From an uncultured Gammaproteobacteria bacterium (GTDB lineage Bacteria > Pseudomonadota > Gammaproteobacteria > PS1 > Pseudothioglobaceae): 61,641 nt of DNA. Below the pieces are notes generated by a model. That model was not told the DNA's origin. It saw only the letters and a list, made by a program, of their open reading frames with translations, and did not search any database. The translations under genes and the position numbers were made by a program. The DNA lies in the NCBI GenBank assembly GCA_913057955.1, contig CAJXOB010000005.1, positions 1 through 61,641 of the forward strand, written 5' to 3'. Positions 41,674-50,781 of the stretch are shown here, one piece after another (the stretch's first letter is position 1; every line of letters starts with the position of its first letter).

Positions 41674-42939
41674 TCAACTTGCTTTACGAATATTACTTTG
41701 TTTATTGTCAGAAATATGAACAATCATAGGTTGTTTTTTTCTTTCCACAACCTCTTTATCTATAACAACTTCTTTAACACTTGGAGTTGAAGGTATCTCG
41801 TACATCGTCTCTAGTAGCAAATCTTCCAAAATAGCTCTCAAGCCCCTCGCGCCGGTTTTCCTTTTAAGAGCAAGTTTTGCAATCGCCAAAAGGGCATTTT
41901 TTCTGATAGTAAGCTTCACACCTTCAATTGCAAAAAATTGCTGAAACTGCTTTACTACAGAATTTTTAGGCTTAGTAAGAATTTGAACTAATGCTTCTTC
42001 ATCAAGCTCATCTAAAGAAGTATGAACAGCTAAACGACCTACTAATTCAGGAATTAATCCAAATTTAATTAAATCATCTGGCTCTAAAAATTTATAAAGC
42101 TCAGTTAATGTTTTTTTGCCACTTGCTTCCTTAACATTTGCCGAAAAACCAATCCCTGTAGCTTTTTCAACACGCCTATCAATAACTTTACCAAGACCAT
42201 CAAATGCGCCACCACAAATAAATAATATTTTTGAGGTGTCAACATCAATAGTTTCTTGGTTAGGGTGCTTTCTGCCGCCCTGAGGAGGCACAGACGCAAT
42301 AGTTCCTTCGATCAATTTAAGCATGGCTTGTTGAACACCTTCTCCAGAAACATCTCTTGTTATTGAAGGGGAGTCAGACCGGCGTGAGATCTTATCAATT
42401 TCATCTATAAAGATAATGCCTTGTTCCGCTCTTTCTGGATCAAAATCACATTTTGAAAGTAGGCTTTTAATCACGTTCTCTACGTCATCACCAACATAGC
42501 CAGCCTCAGTTAAAGTTGTTGCGTCTGCAACAGCAAAAGGCACATCCAAAAAACGCGCTAAAGATTGTGCAAGAAGAGTCTTTCCACTCCCCGTTGGGCC
42601 TATAAGTAAAATATTGGACTTATCGAGCTCTACATCGTTTGAAATGTAATTTGTTTTTAGTCGTTTGTAGTGATTGTAAACTGCCACTGAAAGAACTTTT
42701 TTTGCATGAGACTGACCAATCACATATTCATCTAAAGAGGCATACAATTCTTTTGGAGTATTATTCCAATCCTTGTATTGATCTTTTTTATCTTTGGTAG
42801 TTTGTTCTTGAATAAGACTATAGCAAGAGTCTATACATTCATCACAAATATAGACTCCTGGGCCTGCAATTAGGCGAACTACTTCATCTTTATGTTTAGA
42901 GCAAAATGAACAGCTAAGATCTTCAGTATTTTGTTCCAT
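41674..42939 (-). CDS. clpX: ClpXP ATP-dependent unfoldase subunit ClpX
   Basis: Hexameric AAA+ unfoldase that feeds substrates to ClpP. The N-terminal zinc-binding domain has two CxxC pairs (CSFC and CDEC). Walker A is [11 protein letters not shown], Walker B is IIFIDEIDK, the pore RKH loop is GGRKHP, and the ClpP-docking IGF is in TGIGFSAN. The ATG at 42939 (421 residues) is preferred over a TTG two codons upstream. It follows clpP after 14 nt. Confidence 0.97.
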   Translation of the reverse strand: MEQNTEDLSCSFCSKHKDEVVRLIAGPGVYICDECIDSCYSLIQEQTTKDKKDQYKDWNNTPKELYASLDEYVIGQSHAKKVLSVAVYNHYKRLKTNYISNDVELDKSNILLIGPTGSGKTLLAQSLARFLDVPFAVADATTLTEAGYVGDDVENVIKSLLSKCDFDPERAEQGIIFIDEIDKISRRSDSPSITRDVSGEGVQQAMLKLIEGTIASVPPQGGRKHPNQETIDVDTSKILFICGGAFDGLGKVIDRRVEKATGIGFSANVKEASGKKTLTELYKFLEPDDLIKFGLIPELVGRLAVHTSLDELDEEALVQILTKPKNSVVKQFQQFFAIEGVKLTIRKNALLAIAKLALKRKTGARGLRAILEDLLLETMYEIPSTPSVKEVVIDKEVVERKKQPMIVHISDNKQSNIRKAS

Positions 42940-42953
42940 AGTCAAACTTAAAT

Positions 42954-43550
42954 TTATCGCTTATTAATGACTTTATCAATGAGTCCATATTTCGCAGACT
43001 CGCTCGCTGACATAAAATTATCTCGATCAGTGTCTTTCTGAATATTCTTCATACTCTGACCAGTATGGTCCTTCAGTATTGTATTTAAGTTATCTCTAAC
43101 TTTCAGAATTTCTTGTGCATGAATATCTATGTCACTTGCTTGACCTGAAAAACCACCTAGAGGCTGATGAATCATAACCCTAGCATGTGGTAGCGCAAAC
43201 CTTTTGCCCTTTGCTCCAGCTGTAAGAAGTAATGCACCCATACTTGCAGCCTGCCCTATACAAAGAGTAGAAATATCTGGCTTAATAAATTGCATTGTGT
43301 CATAAATAGCAAGCCCTGCAGTTACTGAACCACCTGGTGAATTTATATATAAATGAATATCTTTATCTGGATTCTCAGACTCTAAAAAAAGTAGCTGAGC
43401 AACCACAACATTTGCAGTGTAATCCTCGACCGGTCCAACCATAAAGACAACCCGCTCTTTGAGAAGCCTAGAATAGATATCATAAGCCCTTTCTCCCCTG
43501 CCAGAGCTCTCAATTACCATTGGGATTTGATTTAAGTTTTGTATTGTCAT
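42954..43550 (-). CDS. clpP: ATP-dependent Clp protease proteolytic subunit
   Basis: Serine peptidase that forms the double-heptamer degradation chamber. The 198-residue protein shows the catalytic serine in [11 protein letters not shown], the histidine in [10 protein letters not shown] and the aspartate in KDTDRDNFM. The propeptide-like N-terminus is short ([19 protein letters not shown] region). It follows tig with 1 nt between them and precedes clpX. Confidence 0.97.
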   Translation of the reverse strand: MTIQNLNQIPMVIESSGRGERAYDIYSRLLKERVVFMVGPVEDYTANVVVAQLLFLESENPDKDIHLYINSPGGSVTAGLAIYDTMQFIKPDISTLCIGQAASMGALLLTAGAKGKRFALPHARVMIHQPLGGFSGQASDIDIHAQEILKVRDNLNTILKDHTGQSMKNIQKDTDRDNFMSASESAKYGLIDKVINKR

Positions 43551-43551
43551 A

Positions 43552-44850
43552 TTAATTTTGTGGGCTCATTATTTCTAAAAAAGTCTTCTCTGACAGCGTT
43601 ACTTTGGCTTGATCCGCAACATGCTTCGCCACCATGTCCTCAACAACAATTGATTCAATATTAGCGAGTCTTGAAGGGTCAGTGTTATACCAATCAATCA
43701 TTTGCTGCGCACTCTCACCATATTGAAGCGCCATTTCATTAAGTTTAGCATCAACCTGTTCTTTTTCAGCTTTTATTTCGCCATCTGTTGCAATTTTATT
43801 AATTAGTAAACCAAGTTTAACTCTTCTTGCAGCCTCTTCTTGAAACATTTCTGCAGGTAATTTTCCTTTAGAAGGCATGCCTTGCTGCTCCATTCTAGAT
43901 TCCATATCTTGCTGCAACTTGAGCGATTCTGCAGAAACACTGCCCTCAGGCACTTCGAAATCATTTGCATCCAAAAGAGCGGTAAATGCAGTGTCTTTAT
44001 TTTGCTGAACCAATCGAGACTCTAATTCAACTTGCATCTGCTTAGACATTCTCGATTTCATAGTTTCAAAATCTTTTTCTCCAAATTTTTTGGCAAACTC
44101 ATCGTCTCTTTTTACTTCTGTTGGTGAGCCTACTTCGTTAATAGTAACCTTAAAGATAGCCTCTCTTCCTGCCAGATTTTCAACATGATAATCTTCTGGA
44201 AATGTTGCAACTACTTCAACTGTTTTCTCAGGCGCAATATCGATAAGGCCTTTTTCAAAACCTTCAATCATCGTGCCTTTTCCTAAAACAATTTCAAAAC
44301 CTTCGGCGGCTCCACCTTCGAATGATTCACCATCTAGCAAGCCTTCAAAATCTATAATTAAACGATCTCCTTCTTTAGACTTTCTTTTAACAGTCTTATA
44401 TTCAGTTGACCTGTCTTGTAAATCTTGAAGAGCTCGCTCTTCATCTTCCTCTGTAACTTTAGAATTAATTTGATCCATGGTTAAACTTTTTAAGGAGCCC
44501 ACTTTAATCTCTGGAAAAACTTCAAACTCAATTGTATAAATAAAGCTGTCTGAATTCTCGGTATCCACATTCACCAATGATGGCTGTGCAGCTGGAGAAA
44601 CATCCGCATCTGTAAGTGCATCAGCTAAAGTCTCGGTTACAATTTCATTAGCCGCATCGGATTTAGCGCTACCGCCAACACGTTGGCGCAAAATTGCAGC
44701 TGGAATTTTTCCTTTTCTAAAGCCATCAATACGAACTTTAGAGGCAAGGCTCTTGATAATTTTTTCTGTTTTTTGATTGAAAGTGTCTACCGGTAATTCA
44801 ACCGTAAGGGATCTTTTTAGTCCCTCAAGTTTAGTGAGTGAGGTCTTCAT
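43552..44850 (-). CDS. tig: Trigger factor
   Basis: Ribosome-bound chaperone with a peptidyl-prolyl isomerase domain. The 432-residue protein has the ribosome-docking signature in [14 protein letters not shown], an FKBP-type middle domain, and the helical C-terminal arms. It is the first gene of tig-clpP-clpX-hflX-lon. A TATAAT on the minus strand at 44886-44891 lies about 35 nt upstream, with no clear -35. Confidence 0.96.
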   Translation of the reverse strand: MKTSLTKLEGLKRSLTVELPVDTFNQKTEKIIKSLASKVRIDGFRKGKIPAAILRQRVGGSAKSDAANEIVTETLADALTDADVSPAAQPSLVNVDTENSDSFIYTIEFEVFPEIKVGSLKSLTMDQINSKVTEEDEERALQDLQDRSTEYKTVKRKSKEGDRLIIDFEGLLDGESFEGGAAEGFEIVLGKGTMIEGFEKGLIDIAPEKTVEVVATFPEDYHVENLAGREAIFKVTINEVGSPTEVKRDDEFAKKFGEKDFETMKSRMSKQMQVELESRLVQQNKDTAFTALLDANDFEVPEGSVSAESLKLQQDMESRMEQQGMPSKGKLPAEMFQEEAARRVKLGLLINKIATDGEIKAEKEQVDAKLNEMALQYGESAQQMIDWYNTDPSRLANIESIVVEDMVAKHVADQAKVTLSEKTFLEIMSPQN

Positions 44851-44954
44851 CTAGTTATAAATCCGTAACTTGTTAAAAAAAAAGAAATTATACAGGATTT
44901 TCTTACCCAAAAAAAAGGTGCCTTACTCTGCAAAATTGTTTAAAGAAAATTGTA

Positions 44955-46064
44955 CTAAAAACGAGACCCTGTATAGCTTACTTTGTAATCTGATAAAGAT
45001 AGCCATTCTTGGTTTATTTCAACCCCCCAACCAGGCTTATGATTCATTTCAAGACACCCGTCAATAATTTTATAATTTGGATAAAAAAGATTATCCTGCC
45101 AAGGGTAGTAATCGAGACCTTCTATTGAAAACTCCAAATATTTTCCTGGGTTTTTAATAGAGCCCATAACATGAGCTGAAAAAAGTGTCACTAGAGAAAG
45201 GTTTGCTGAATGCAGAGTTACAGGTAGATTTGCCTTCTCTGCCATCTTTGCAACTTCTAGTGTTCTAGTAATGCCTCCCATGTAGCATATATCAGGCTGA
45301 ACAATATCAACAACCTTAGTATCAATCATATGACTCCAAACCCTCATATCATTGTCTTGCTCACCGCCACTAATATCAATATCTAGTGCATTTTTAACCT
45401 CGCGAGTCCAGTCTGGCTTCCAATATGGGCAAGGCTCTTCAAAATGACTTACACCATAATCTTGGAGCATGTATCCAACTTCAATTGCCTTTTTAGGGCT
45501 AAAAGCACTATTTGCATCAACAAGCAAAGCAACATCATCTCCTAAAGCTTTTCTCACTTTTTTTAAAATTGCCTCAGTTCGCCCTGGCCATTGATCAAAA
45601 TCATGGCCACACTCTTTTCCAATCCGAAATTTAAATGCGAAATAACCATTTACTTCCTTTAGCGCAAGAAGTCTTTCGGCCTCGGCTTCTGGACTAATCT
45701 CTCTCTGCATACTTGAAGCATAAACTGGAATAGATTGTTTTTCACCGCCCAAAAGCTGGCAAACACTCTTGTTCGCACGCTTAGCTTTAATGTCCCAAAG
45801 CGCAGTATCAATTCCACTTAAAGCTCTATAAAGATATGTACCAGGAAACTTATGCTCTCTCTCTAAGACCTCTCTATTTATATCTTCAATATTAAGCCCA
45901 CTGAGACCTAAAATATGAGGAGCAACTTGTCTATGAACTACCTGAGCACTAATATCAGAATTATAGGTAGAGGTTTGACCCCATCCTTCATCGCCCTCAT
46001 CAGTTCTTATGCGGACTAGACCAACATATTCATTCGTAAAAGTTTCAATACTAATTATCTTCAT
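44955..46064 (-). CDS. Enolase-superfamily enzyme, mandelate-racemase subgroup
   Basis: Metal-dependent enzyme of 369 residues that abstracts a proton next to a carboxylate. The metal ligands Asp183, Glu209 and Glu235 have the 26/26 spacing of mandelate racemase. The Asp258-His285 dyad also matches it (+23 and +50), and a KxR pair at 145-147 supplies the opposite base. This fits racemases and sugar-acid dehydratases; the substrate is unknown. Only an 18-nt gap separates it from the upstream GMC oxidoreductase gene, so they likely act in one pathway. Confidence 0.82.
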   Translation of the reverse strand: MKIISIETFTNEYVGLVRIRTDEGDEGWGQTSTYNSDISAQVVHRQVAPHILGLSGLNIEDINREVLEREHKFPGTYLYRALSGIDTALWDIKAKRANKSVCQLLGGEKQSIPVYASSMQREISPEAEAERLLALKEVNGYFAFKFRIGKECGHDFDQWPGRTEAILKKVRKALGDDVALLVDANSAFSPKKAIEVGYMLQDYGVSHFEEPCPYWKPDWTREVKNALDIDISGGEQDNDMRVWSHMIDTKVVDIVQPDICYMGGITRTLEVAKMAEKANLPVTLHSANLSLVTLFSAHVMGSIKNPGKYLEFSIEGLDYYPWQDNLFYPNYKIIDGCLEMNHKPGWGVEINQEWLSLSDYKVSYTGSRF

Positions 46065-46082
46065 AAGGATTCTTTAATGACT

Positions 46083-47705
46083 TTAATTATTTTCTGCACT
46101 TTCTAATATTAAATCTGACGCCTTTTCACCAACCATAATAGTTGCAGCATTAATATTACCACAAACTATTTGAGGAAATATTGAGGCATCTGCCACTCTC
46201 AGATTTTTGATCCCATGAACCCTCAGATTGCTATCAACAACATTTTTCAGAGGATCAGGACCCATTCGGCAAGTACCACAAGGATGAAAAACAGTCCAAA
46301 CTGTATCTTTAATATGCTGAATCATTTGCTTATCAGTCTGACATTCCTGCCCAGGACGAAACTCTTCTCCAATAACCTCTCTAAAACTATCAGTTTTGGC
46401 CAACTTCCTAAGGACCTTAACGCCCTCTAATAAATCTCTGATATCTTCTTTATGAGAAAGGTAGTTAGGCTCAATGATTGGAGGCTTTAATGGGTTATTA
46501 CTTTGAATATGAACTCTTCCTCTTGAAAGAGGACTACAATTTGAAATTCCAAATAACATTGCTGAAAAGGGGTCTGGACTCATCATTGCCCTTTTTTCAG
46601 GAGACTCCAGAGAGTAACTGACGGGCGAAAAATAAAGCTGGATATTGGGCTTATCAAGACCATCACGTGTCTTAATGAAGCCTCCTGATTGATTGACACT
46701 TAAACTCAGTGGCCCTCTTCTTGTAATAATATACCTTAGACCCTGATATATCTTTCCTAGAAATGGCCTTAACTGATCATTTAGGGTTGGCACTTTGCTT
46801 TTATAAAAATAACTAACCCCCACATGGTCTTGTAGGTTTTTTCCAACAGCTGGACTATCATGAATTAACGAAACTGCGGCTTTATCTAAAACATCTTTTG
46901 GTCCTACTCCTGAAAGCTGAAGAAGCTGAGGAGAATTGATTGATCCTGCGCTTAAAATAACTTCACATGAAGCCATCACTTGATGAATCTTACCTGACTT
47001 AATATACTCAACTCCATAAGCCTTTTTATCTTTAATTAATACTCTTGAAACCAAAGCATTTTTAATAATAGTAAGGTTATTACGACTCTTTATTGGCCAC
47101 AAGTAAGCTCTTGAGGAGGACATTCGCTGACCCTTATGAGTTGTGATTTGAAAGTTGCCAACTCCTTCCTGATTTTTTCCATTCATATCTCTATTAAGAT
47201 TAATACCAATCTCTTGAGCTGCAGATAAAAAATTCTTACATAATGGGTGTAACTGGTCAGACACCTCCGAGACATTTAATGGCCCATCACCGCCTCTAAA
47301 ACTATCAGCACCATTTTGCCAAGATTCCATTTTCTTGAAGTAGGGCAGAACATCATTATATGACCAACCTGTATTCCCCATCTCAGACCACTGGTCAAAA
47401 TCTTTATGATTTCCTCTCACATAAACCATTGCATTAATTGAACTAGATCCACCCAAAACCTTTCCTCTTGGCCAATAACTTGGCTTATTATCAGCTTCTG
47501 GACTTGGCTTTGTCATATACATCCAATTAACAGCTTTTTGATGGTAAGTCACCCCATAACCAATTGGCATTTGGATAAAGAATCGACGATCTGAACCACC
47601 GGCCTCTATTAGCAAAACGTTATTAGATGAATTTTTACTGAGCCTATTTGCTAGGACACAGCCAGCGGAGCCGGCCCCCACAATTATGTAGTTATAATTA
47701 GACAT
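46083..47705 (-). CDS. GMC-family FAD oxidoreductase (choline dehydrogenase-like)
   Basis: FAD-dependent alcohol oxidoreductase of 540 residues. GAGSAG at 10-15 binds FAD. The GMC signatures PRGKVLGGSSSINAMVYVRG and GSINSPQLLQLSGVGP are present, and the active-site His/Asn region is HPCGTCRMG with NINAATIM. It aligns by eye along the length of BetA, but the family also holds other alcohol dehydrogenases. No betaine aldehyde dehydrogenase lies nearby, so choline as substrate is not established. It is the first gene of a pair with the enolase-superfamily enzyme. Confidence 0.88.
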   Translation of the reverse strand: MSNYNYIIVGAGSAGCVLANRLSKNSSNNVLLIEAGGSDRRFFIQMPIGYGVTYHQKAVNWMYMTKPSPEADNKPSYWPRGKVLGGSSSINAMVYVRGNHKDFDQWSEMGNTGWSYNDVLPYFKKMESWQNGADSFRGGDGPLNVSEVSDQLHPLCKNFLSAAQEIGINLNRDMNGKNQEGVGNFQITTHKGQRMSSSRAYLWPIKSRNNLTIIKNALVSRVLIKDKKAYGVEYIKSGKIHQVMASCEVILSAGSINSPQLLQLSGVGPKDVLDKAAVSLIHDSPAVGKNLQDHVGVSYFYKSKVPTLNDQLRPFLGKIYQGLRYIITRRGPLSLSVNQSGGFIKTRDGLDKPNIQLYFSPVSYSLESPEKRAMMSPDPFSAMLFGISNCSPLSRGRVHIQSNNPLKPPIIEPNYLSHKEDIRDLLEGVKVLRKLAKTDSFREVIGEEFRPGQECQTDKQMIQHIKDTVWTVFHPCGTCRMGPDPLKNVVDSNLRVHGIKNLRVADASIFPQIVCGNINAATIMVGEKASDLILESAENN

Positions 47706-47761
47706 AAATTAAAAGTAATAGGACCATTTGATAATCAAAATTTAAAATACCTAACATCGTC

Positions 47762-47790
47762 ATTATATTGAAATCAAATACAAATAACAA
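47762..47790 (-). promoter_or_regulatory. Promoter for the GMC oxidoreductase pair
   Basis: On the minus strand TTGTTA (47785-47790) and TATAAT (47762-47767) are 17 nt apart, giving a leader of about 50 nt. A possible divergent promoter for the TauE-like gene overlaps it: TTGAAA at 47768-47773, 17 nt, AATAAT at 47791-47796. The two units may therefore be controlled together. Confidence 0.45.
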
Positions 47791-47808
47791 AATAATCTAT
47801 ATACTCAT

Positions 47809-48570
47809 ATGCATTATTTTGGCAATTCTTTAAAGATCATTTCTGACCCATCAATATATTTATTAATTTTAATTTCAGGAGCATTTACTGCAGCATTTGT
47901 CCAGGGTGCTAGTGGCTTTGGAAGTGGTCTTGTTCTTAATGCATTTTGGCTTCATATAATGGAACCTGCTATCGCAATTCCATTAAATATAATTACTTGC
48001 TTATTGATATCGGGTTGGCCATTATTTAAATTAAGAAAAACTCTTGATTTTTCAAAACTGAGGCCATTTATTATTTCTGGTTTAATTGGTATACCCCTTG
48101 GTATGCTTCTTCTAGAAACTACTGATCCAAGATTATTTAAAATATCAATTGGCATTTTTTTAGTTTTCTATGCAATATTAATATTTAAAAATAATAACCT
48201 ATCCGTTAAAGTTAACAACAATAAATTAATTGATCGTTTTATAGGATTGATAAGTGGATTTATGGGTGGCTTTGCAGCTCTTGGAGGAATACTTCCTACA
48301 ATTTGGGTTAGTCTGCAGAAATTACCAAAAAATACTCAGCGAGGAACTTATGAACCATTTATTTTTATAACAAGCATTATGGCAGTTATAAGTTTTGCTA
48401 TCGCTGGTCTATTTACATTGCAAATATTTTATGACCTTCTTTTGACTATTCCAGCTTTAATTATTGGCTCTTTTCTTGGCATAAAAATCTATCATATTAT
48501 TGATGCTGAGGTGTTTCAAAAAACAATTCTAGGATTAATTTTTATAGCAGGAATAGTTTTATTAATTTAA
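47809..48570 (+). CDS. TauE/SafE-family membrane permease
   Basis: Membrane protein of 253 residues with about eight helices in two repeats. The two glycine-rich repeat motifs are AFVQGASGFGSGLVL and GFMGGFAALGGILP. Family members move sulfite, sulfoacetate and other organic anions; the substrate here is unknown. It is divergent from the GMC/enolase-superfamily pair and upstream of proX, so it may export or import an intermediate of one of those pathways. The leader before the ATG is very short. Confidence 0.83.
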   Translation: MHYFGNSLKIISDPSIYLLILISGAFTAAFVQGASGFGSGLVLNAFWLHIMEPAIAIPLNIITCLLISGWPLFKLRKTLDFSKLRPFIISGLIGIPLGMLLLETTDPRLFKISIGIFLVFYAILIFKNNNLSVKVNNNKLIDRFIGLISGFMGGFAALGGILPTIWVSLQKLPKNTQRGTYEPFIFITSIMAVISFAIAGLFTLQIFYDLLLTIPALIIGSFLGIKIYHIIDAEVFQKTILGLIFIAGIVLLI

Positions 48571-48609
48571 TATTCCCAATTAATATGTTATTTTATTCAT
48601 GGAATATAA

Positions 48610-48639
48610 TTCAACTTTGACTGAAATTTTATATATACT
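48610..48639 (+). promoter_or_regulatory. proX: Promoter of proX
   Basis: TTCAAC (48610-48615) and TATACT (48634-48639) are 18 nt apart. The RNA would begin near 48646, at the foot of the hairpin described next. The rest of the 124-nt gap after the TauE-like gene holds only that hairpin and a strong ribosome site. Confidence 0.45.
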
Positions 48640-48646
48640 AAAAATC

Positions 48647-48669
48647 AATCCTTATATTTAATAAGGATT
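48647..48669 (+). other. 5' leader hairpin of the proX transcript
   Basis: A perfect 9-bp stem, AATCCTTAT and ATAAGGATT, encloses the 5-nt loop ATTTA. It would form right at the 5' end of the proX mRNA and could protect it from decay. It is followed by only a short T run, so it is a weak candidate for a TauE-like gene terminator. AAGGAG at 48684-48689 lies 5 nt before the proX ATG. Confidence 0.5.
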
Positions 48670-48694
48670 TTGTTATTAAATCTAAGGAGAAAAA

Positions 48695-49711
48695 ATGAAA
48701 CTAATAAATAAACTATTAGCTGTCTCAGCTATTTCCCTCAGTCTAATGCCTGCAATAGCAAGTGCTGACTGTGGAAAAGCAAGACTTGCTGATTTTGACT
48801 GGAGTAGTGCTAATATTCATACCGCTATTGCTGGCTTCATCTTGGAGCATGGTTATGGTTGTGAAGTTAGTATAACTAAAGGAAGTACAACACCAATTAT
48901 GGCTGCGCACTATGATGGACAGCTTGATGTAGTTACTGAACTTTGGTATGACAACATTAAAGATACTTTTGATGGTCATGAAGCTGCAGGAACAGTAAGA
49001 AACCTAGGAGTAAATACTCCTGACTCTCAGCAAGCATTCTATGTTGATAGAGCAACTGCTGATAAGTACAATCTTACAAATGTTCTAGATATGAATAATC
49101 CAGAAATAGCTGCGTTATTCAGTGATCCAGAAAATCCATCAATGGGAAGAATGACAAGTTGTATTGGTGGCTGGACTTGCTACACAATTAACCTTGTTAA
49201 ACAAAAAGCTTATGGACTAGATAAATACTATACTAACTTTGATCCAGGCTCAGGTGGAGCACTAGACGCAGCAATTGCAGGTGCGTTTGCTAAAAAGCAA
49301 CCAATTTTTACTTACTATTGGGCGCCAACTGGTCTAATGGGTAAGGTTGATCTAGTTAGACTAGCAGAACCTCCATTTAATGCTGAGTGCTGGGCATCTA
49401 TGCAAGTTGTTGTTGAAGACATCAAAGCTAATGGAACAGATGCTTGGGTACCAACTTGTGGAGTTGAGTACAGAGACATGTCACTAGACAAGTCTGTGCT
49501 TACTGCTTGGGCGGATACGCACCCTGCAGAGACTGCATTTTTAGAGGCTTATAGCATACCAACTGCTCAAGTTAATAGACTGCTTGCATTCTATGAAGAT
49601 GAGTCAGATGGTGATATGGAGCTAACTGCAATGGAGTACTTAGCGAATGATGATACTTGGAAAGCTTGGGTACCCGCAGACGTTGCTGCTAAAGTATCTG
49701 GAGCTCTATAA
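48695..49711 (+). CDS. proX: Periplasmic betaine-type substrate-binding protein
   Basis: Binding protein of an OpuAC/ProX-type ABC transporter for quaternary amines such as glycine betaine, carnitine or choline. The 338-residue protein has a signal peptide of about 24 residues ending ASA. It is rich in tryptophan and tyrosine at likely ligand-cage sites (TELWYDN, IGGWTCY, YYWAPTG). The ribosome site AAGGAG is strong. A terminator directly downstream suggests it is made in excess over the membrane parts, as usual for binding proteins. The exact ligand is not readable. Confidence 0.9.
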   Translation: MKLINKLLAVSAISLSLMPAIASADCGKARLADFDWSSANIHTAIAGFILEHGYGCEVSITKGSTTPIMAAHYDGQLDVVTELWYDNIKDTFDGHEAAGTVRNLGVNTPDSQQAFYVDRATADKYNLTNVLDMNNPEIAALFSDPENPSMGRMTSCIGGWTCYTINLVKQKAYGLDKYYTNFDPGSGGALDAAIAGAFAKKQPIFTYYWAPTGLMGKVDLVRLAEPPFNAECWASMQVVVEDIKANGTDAWVPTCGVEYRDMSLDKSVLTAWADTHPAETAFLEAYSIPTAQVNRLLAFYEDESDGDMELTAMEYLANDDTWKAWVPADVAAKVSGAL

Positions 49712-49732
49712 GTTAGTCTTAATATAAAAAAA

Positions 49733-49757
49733 GAGCTCACTTGTGGGCTCTTTTTTT
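49733..49757 (+). terminator. Intrinsic terminator/attenuator between proX and proW
   Basis: GAGCTCA (49733-49739) pairs with TGGGCTC (49744-49750), with one G-U pair and a CTTG loop, and is followed by seven T (49751-49757). An A run lies upstream, so it may also act in reverse. It sits between proX and the proW start at 49771. Only part of the transcripts would continue into proW-proV. Confidence 0.8.
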
Positions 49758-49770
49758 CATCAAAATCATT

Positions 49771-50772
49771 ATGATAAGAAAAATTCTCACATACTTTACG
49801 TTCCCAATATTTTTTGTATGGCTTTTAGTCATAAGTTATAACTCATCGAAAAGAAAACCCGATAGTGTTATGGAGCTTTTTACTGATTTAAGTTGGCTCT
49901 ATGATTGGCCTAAATGGTTAGATATTCCTCTAATGAAATGGATTAATGACGGCTTTAAAGTCTTTAATGAAAAATATGGAATTTACTTCGAAGTAATCAA
50001 CGATTTTCTTCTTGGTGCAATCCTATCTCTTAAGAAATTCTTAATCGTTTTACCTTGGCCAGTAGTCATTGGACTCGTTGTTGCAGTTGTTTTCTTTTCT
50101 AGTGGCAGAAAAATAGGAACCACCGTTTTTGTTGGGTTTTGTACATTTTTTATAGGCTTCCTGCACCCAAAATTTTGGGATAAAGCCATAGAAACAACCT
50201 CTATTATGATAATTGGAATTATTATTTGTATTATTATTGGTATTCCATTGGGTATTGCAATGTCTCGAAATAATAAAGTTCGAAATGCTATACTGCCAGT
50301 TCTTGAGTTAATGCAAACAATTCCAAGCTTCTGTTACCTCATTCCAGGAATTATGCTGTTTGGATTGGGCGCTGTTCCAGCAATTATTGCAACCGTTATT
50401 TATGCAGTTCCTCCATTAGTTCGATTGACTGATCTTGGAATTACTCTAGTTGATACCGAAGTTATTGAAGCAGCTGAAGCATTTGGGGCTAGCCCAAAAC
50501 AAAAATTACTTGGGGTACAGTTACCTCTTGCCTTACCGAATATTATGCAAGGAATCAACCAGTGTACAATGATGGCACTAGCTATGGTTGTCATTGCCTC
50601 AATGATTGGAACTCGAGGCCTTGGCGATGAAGTTTTACTTGGACTTCAACAACTAAACGTTGGAAAAGCAACTGAAGCCGGTCTTGCAATTGTTCTATTA
50701 GCAATTGTGTTAGATAGAATTACGCAGGCTTATGGCAAAAGAATACAAGACAGAAATAAACCACCAGAATAA
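49771..50772 (+). CDS. proW: Betaine-type ABC transporter permease
   Basis: Inner-membrane permease of the transporter. The 333-residue protein has about seven to eight membrane segments and the cytoplasmic EAA loop EAAEAFGASPKQKLLGVQLPLALP, which docks the ATPase. I start it at the ATG at 49771; a longer frame from a TTG at 49741 would be translated out of the terminator hairpin and is not credible. A hydrophilic N-terminal region of about 80 residues around the first helix is typical of ProW. proV follows after 9 nt. Confidence 0.92.
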   Translation: MIRKILTYFTFPIFFVWLLVISYNSSKRKPDSVMELFTDLSWLYDWPKWLDIPLMKWINDGFKVFNEKYGIYFEVINDFLLGAILSLKKFLIVLPWPVVIGLVVAVVFFSSGRKIGTTVFVGFCTFFIGFLHPKFWDKAIETTSIMIIGIIICIIIGIPLGIAMSRNNKVRNAILPVLELMQTIPSFCYLIPGIMLFGLGAVPAIIATVIYAVPPLVRLTDLGITLVDTEVIEAAEAFGASPKQKLLGVQLPLALPNIMQGINQCTMMALAMVVIASMIGTRGLGDEVLLGLQQLNVGKATEAGLAIVLLAIVLDRITQAYGKRIQDRNKPPE

Positions 50773-50781
50773 ACCCCTATT

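Noticed and set aside
44900-44935. AAGGCACCTTTTTTTT (minus strand) as a terminator of the enolase-superfamily gene
   Set aside because: The stem is only four pairs around a two-base loop, too small to form.
46083-47705. Naming the GMC oxidoreductase betA outright
   Set aside because: The family is broad, no betaine aldehyde dehydrogenase is adjacent, and the partner gene is an enolase-superfamily enzyme.
47800-47805. TATACT as a promoter -10 for the TauE-like gene
   Set aside because: It ends 3 nt before the ATG, so transcription would start inside the gene.
49741-49770. In-frame TTG extension of proW by ten codons
   Set aside because: The stretch is the 3' arm and U run of an intrinsic terminator; the ATG at 49771 fits the family better.
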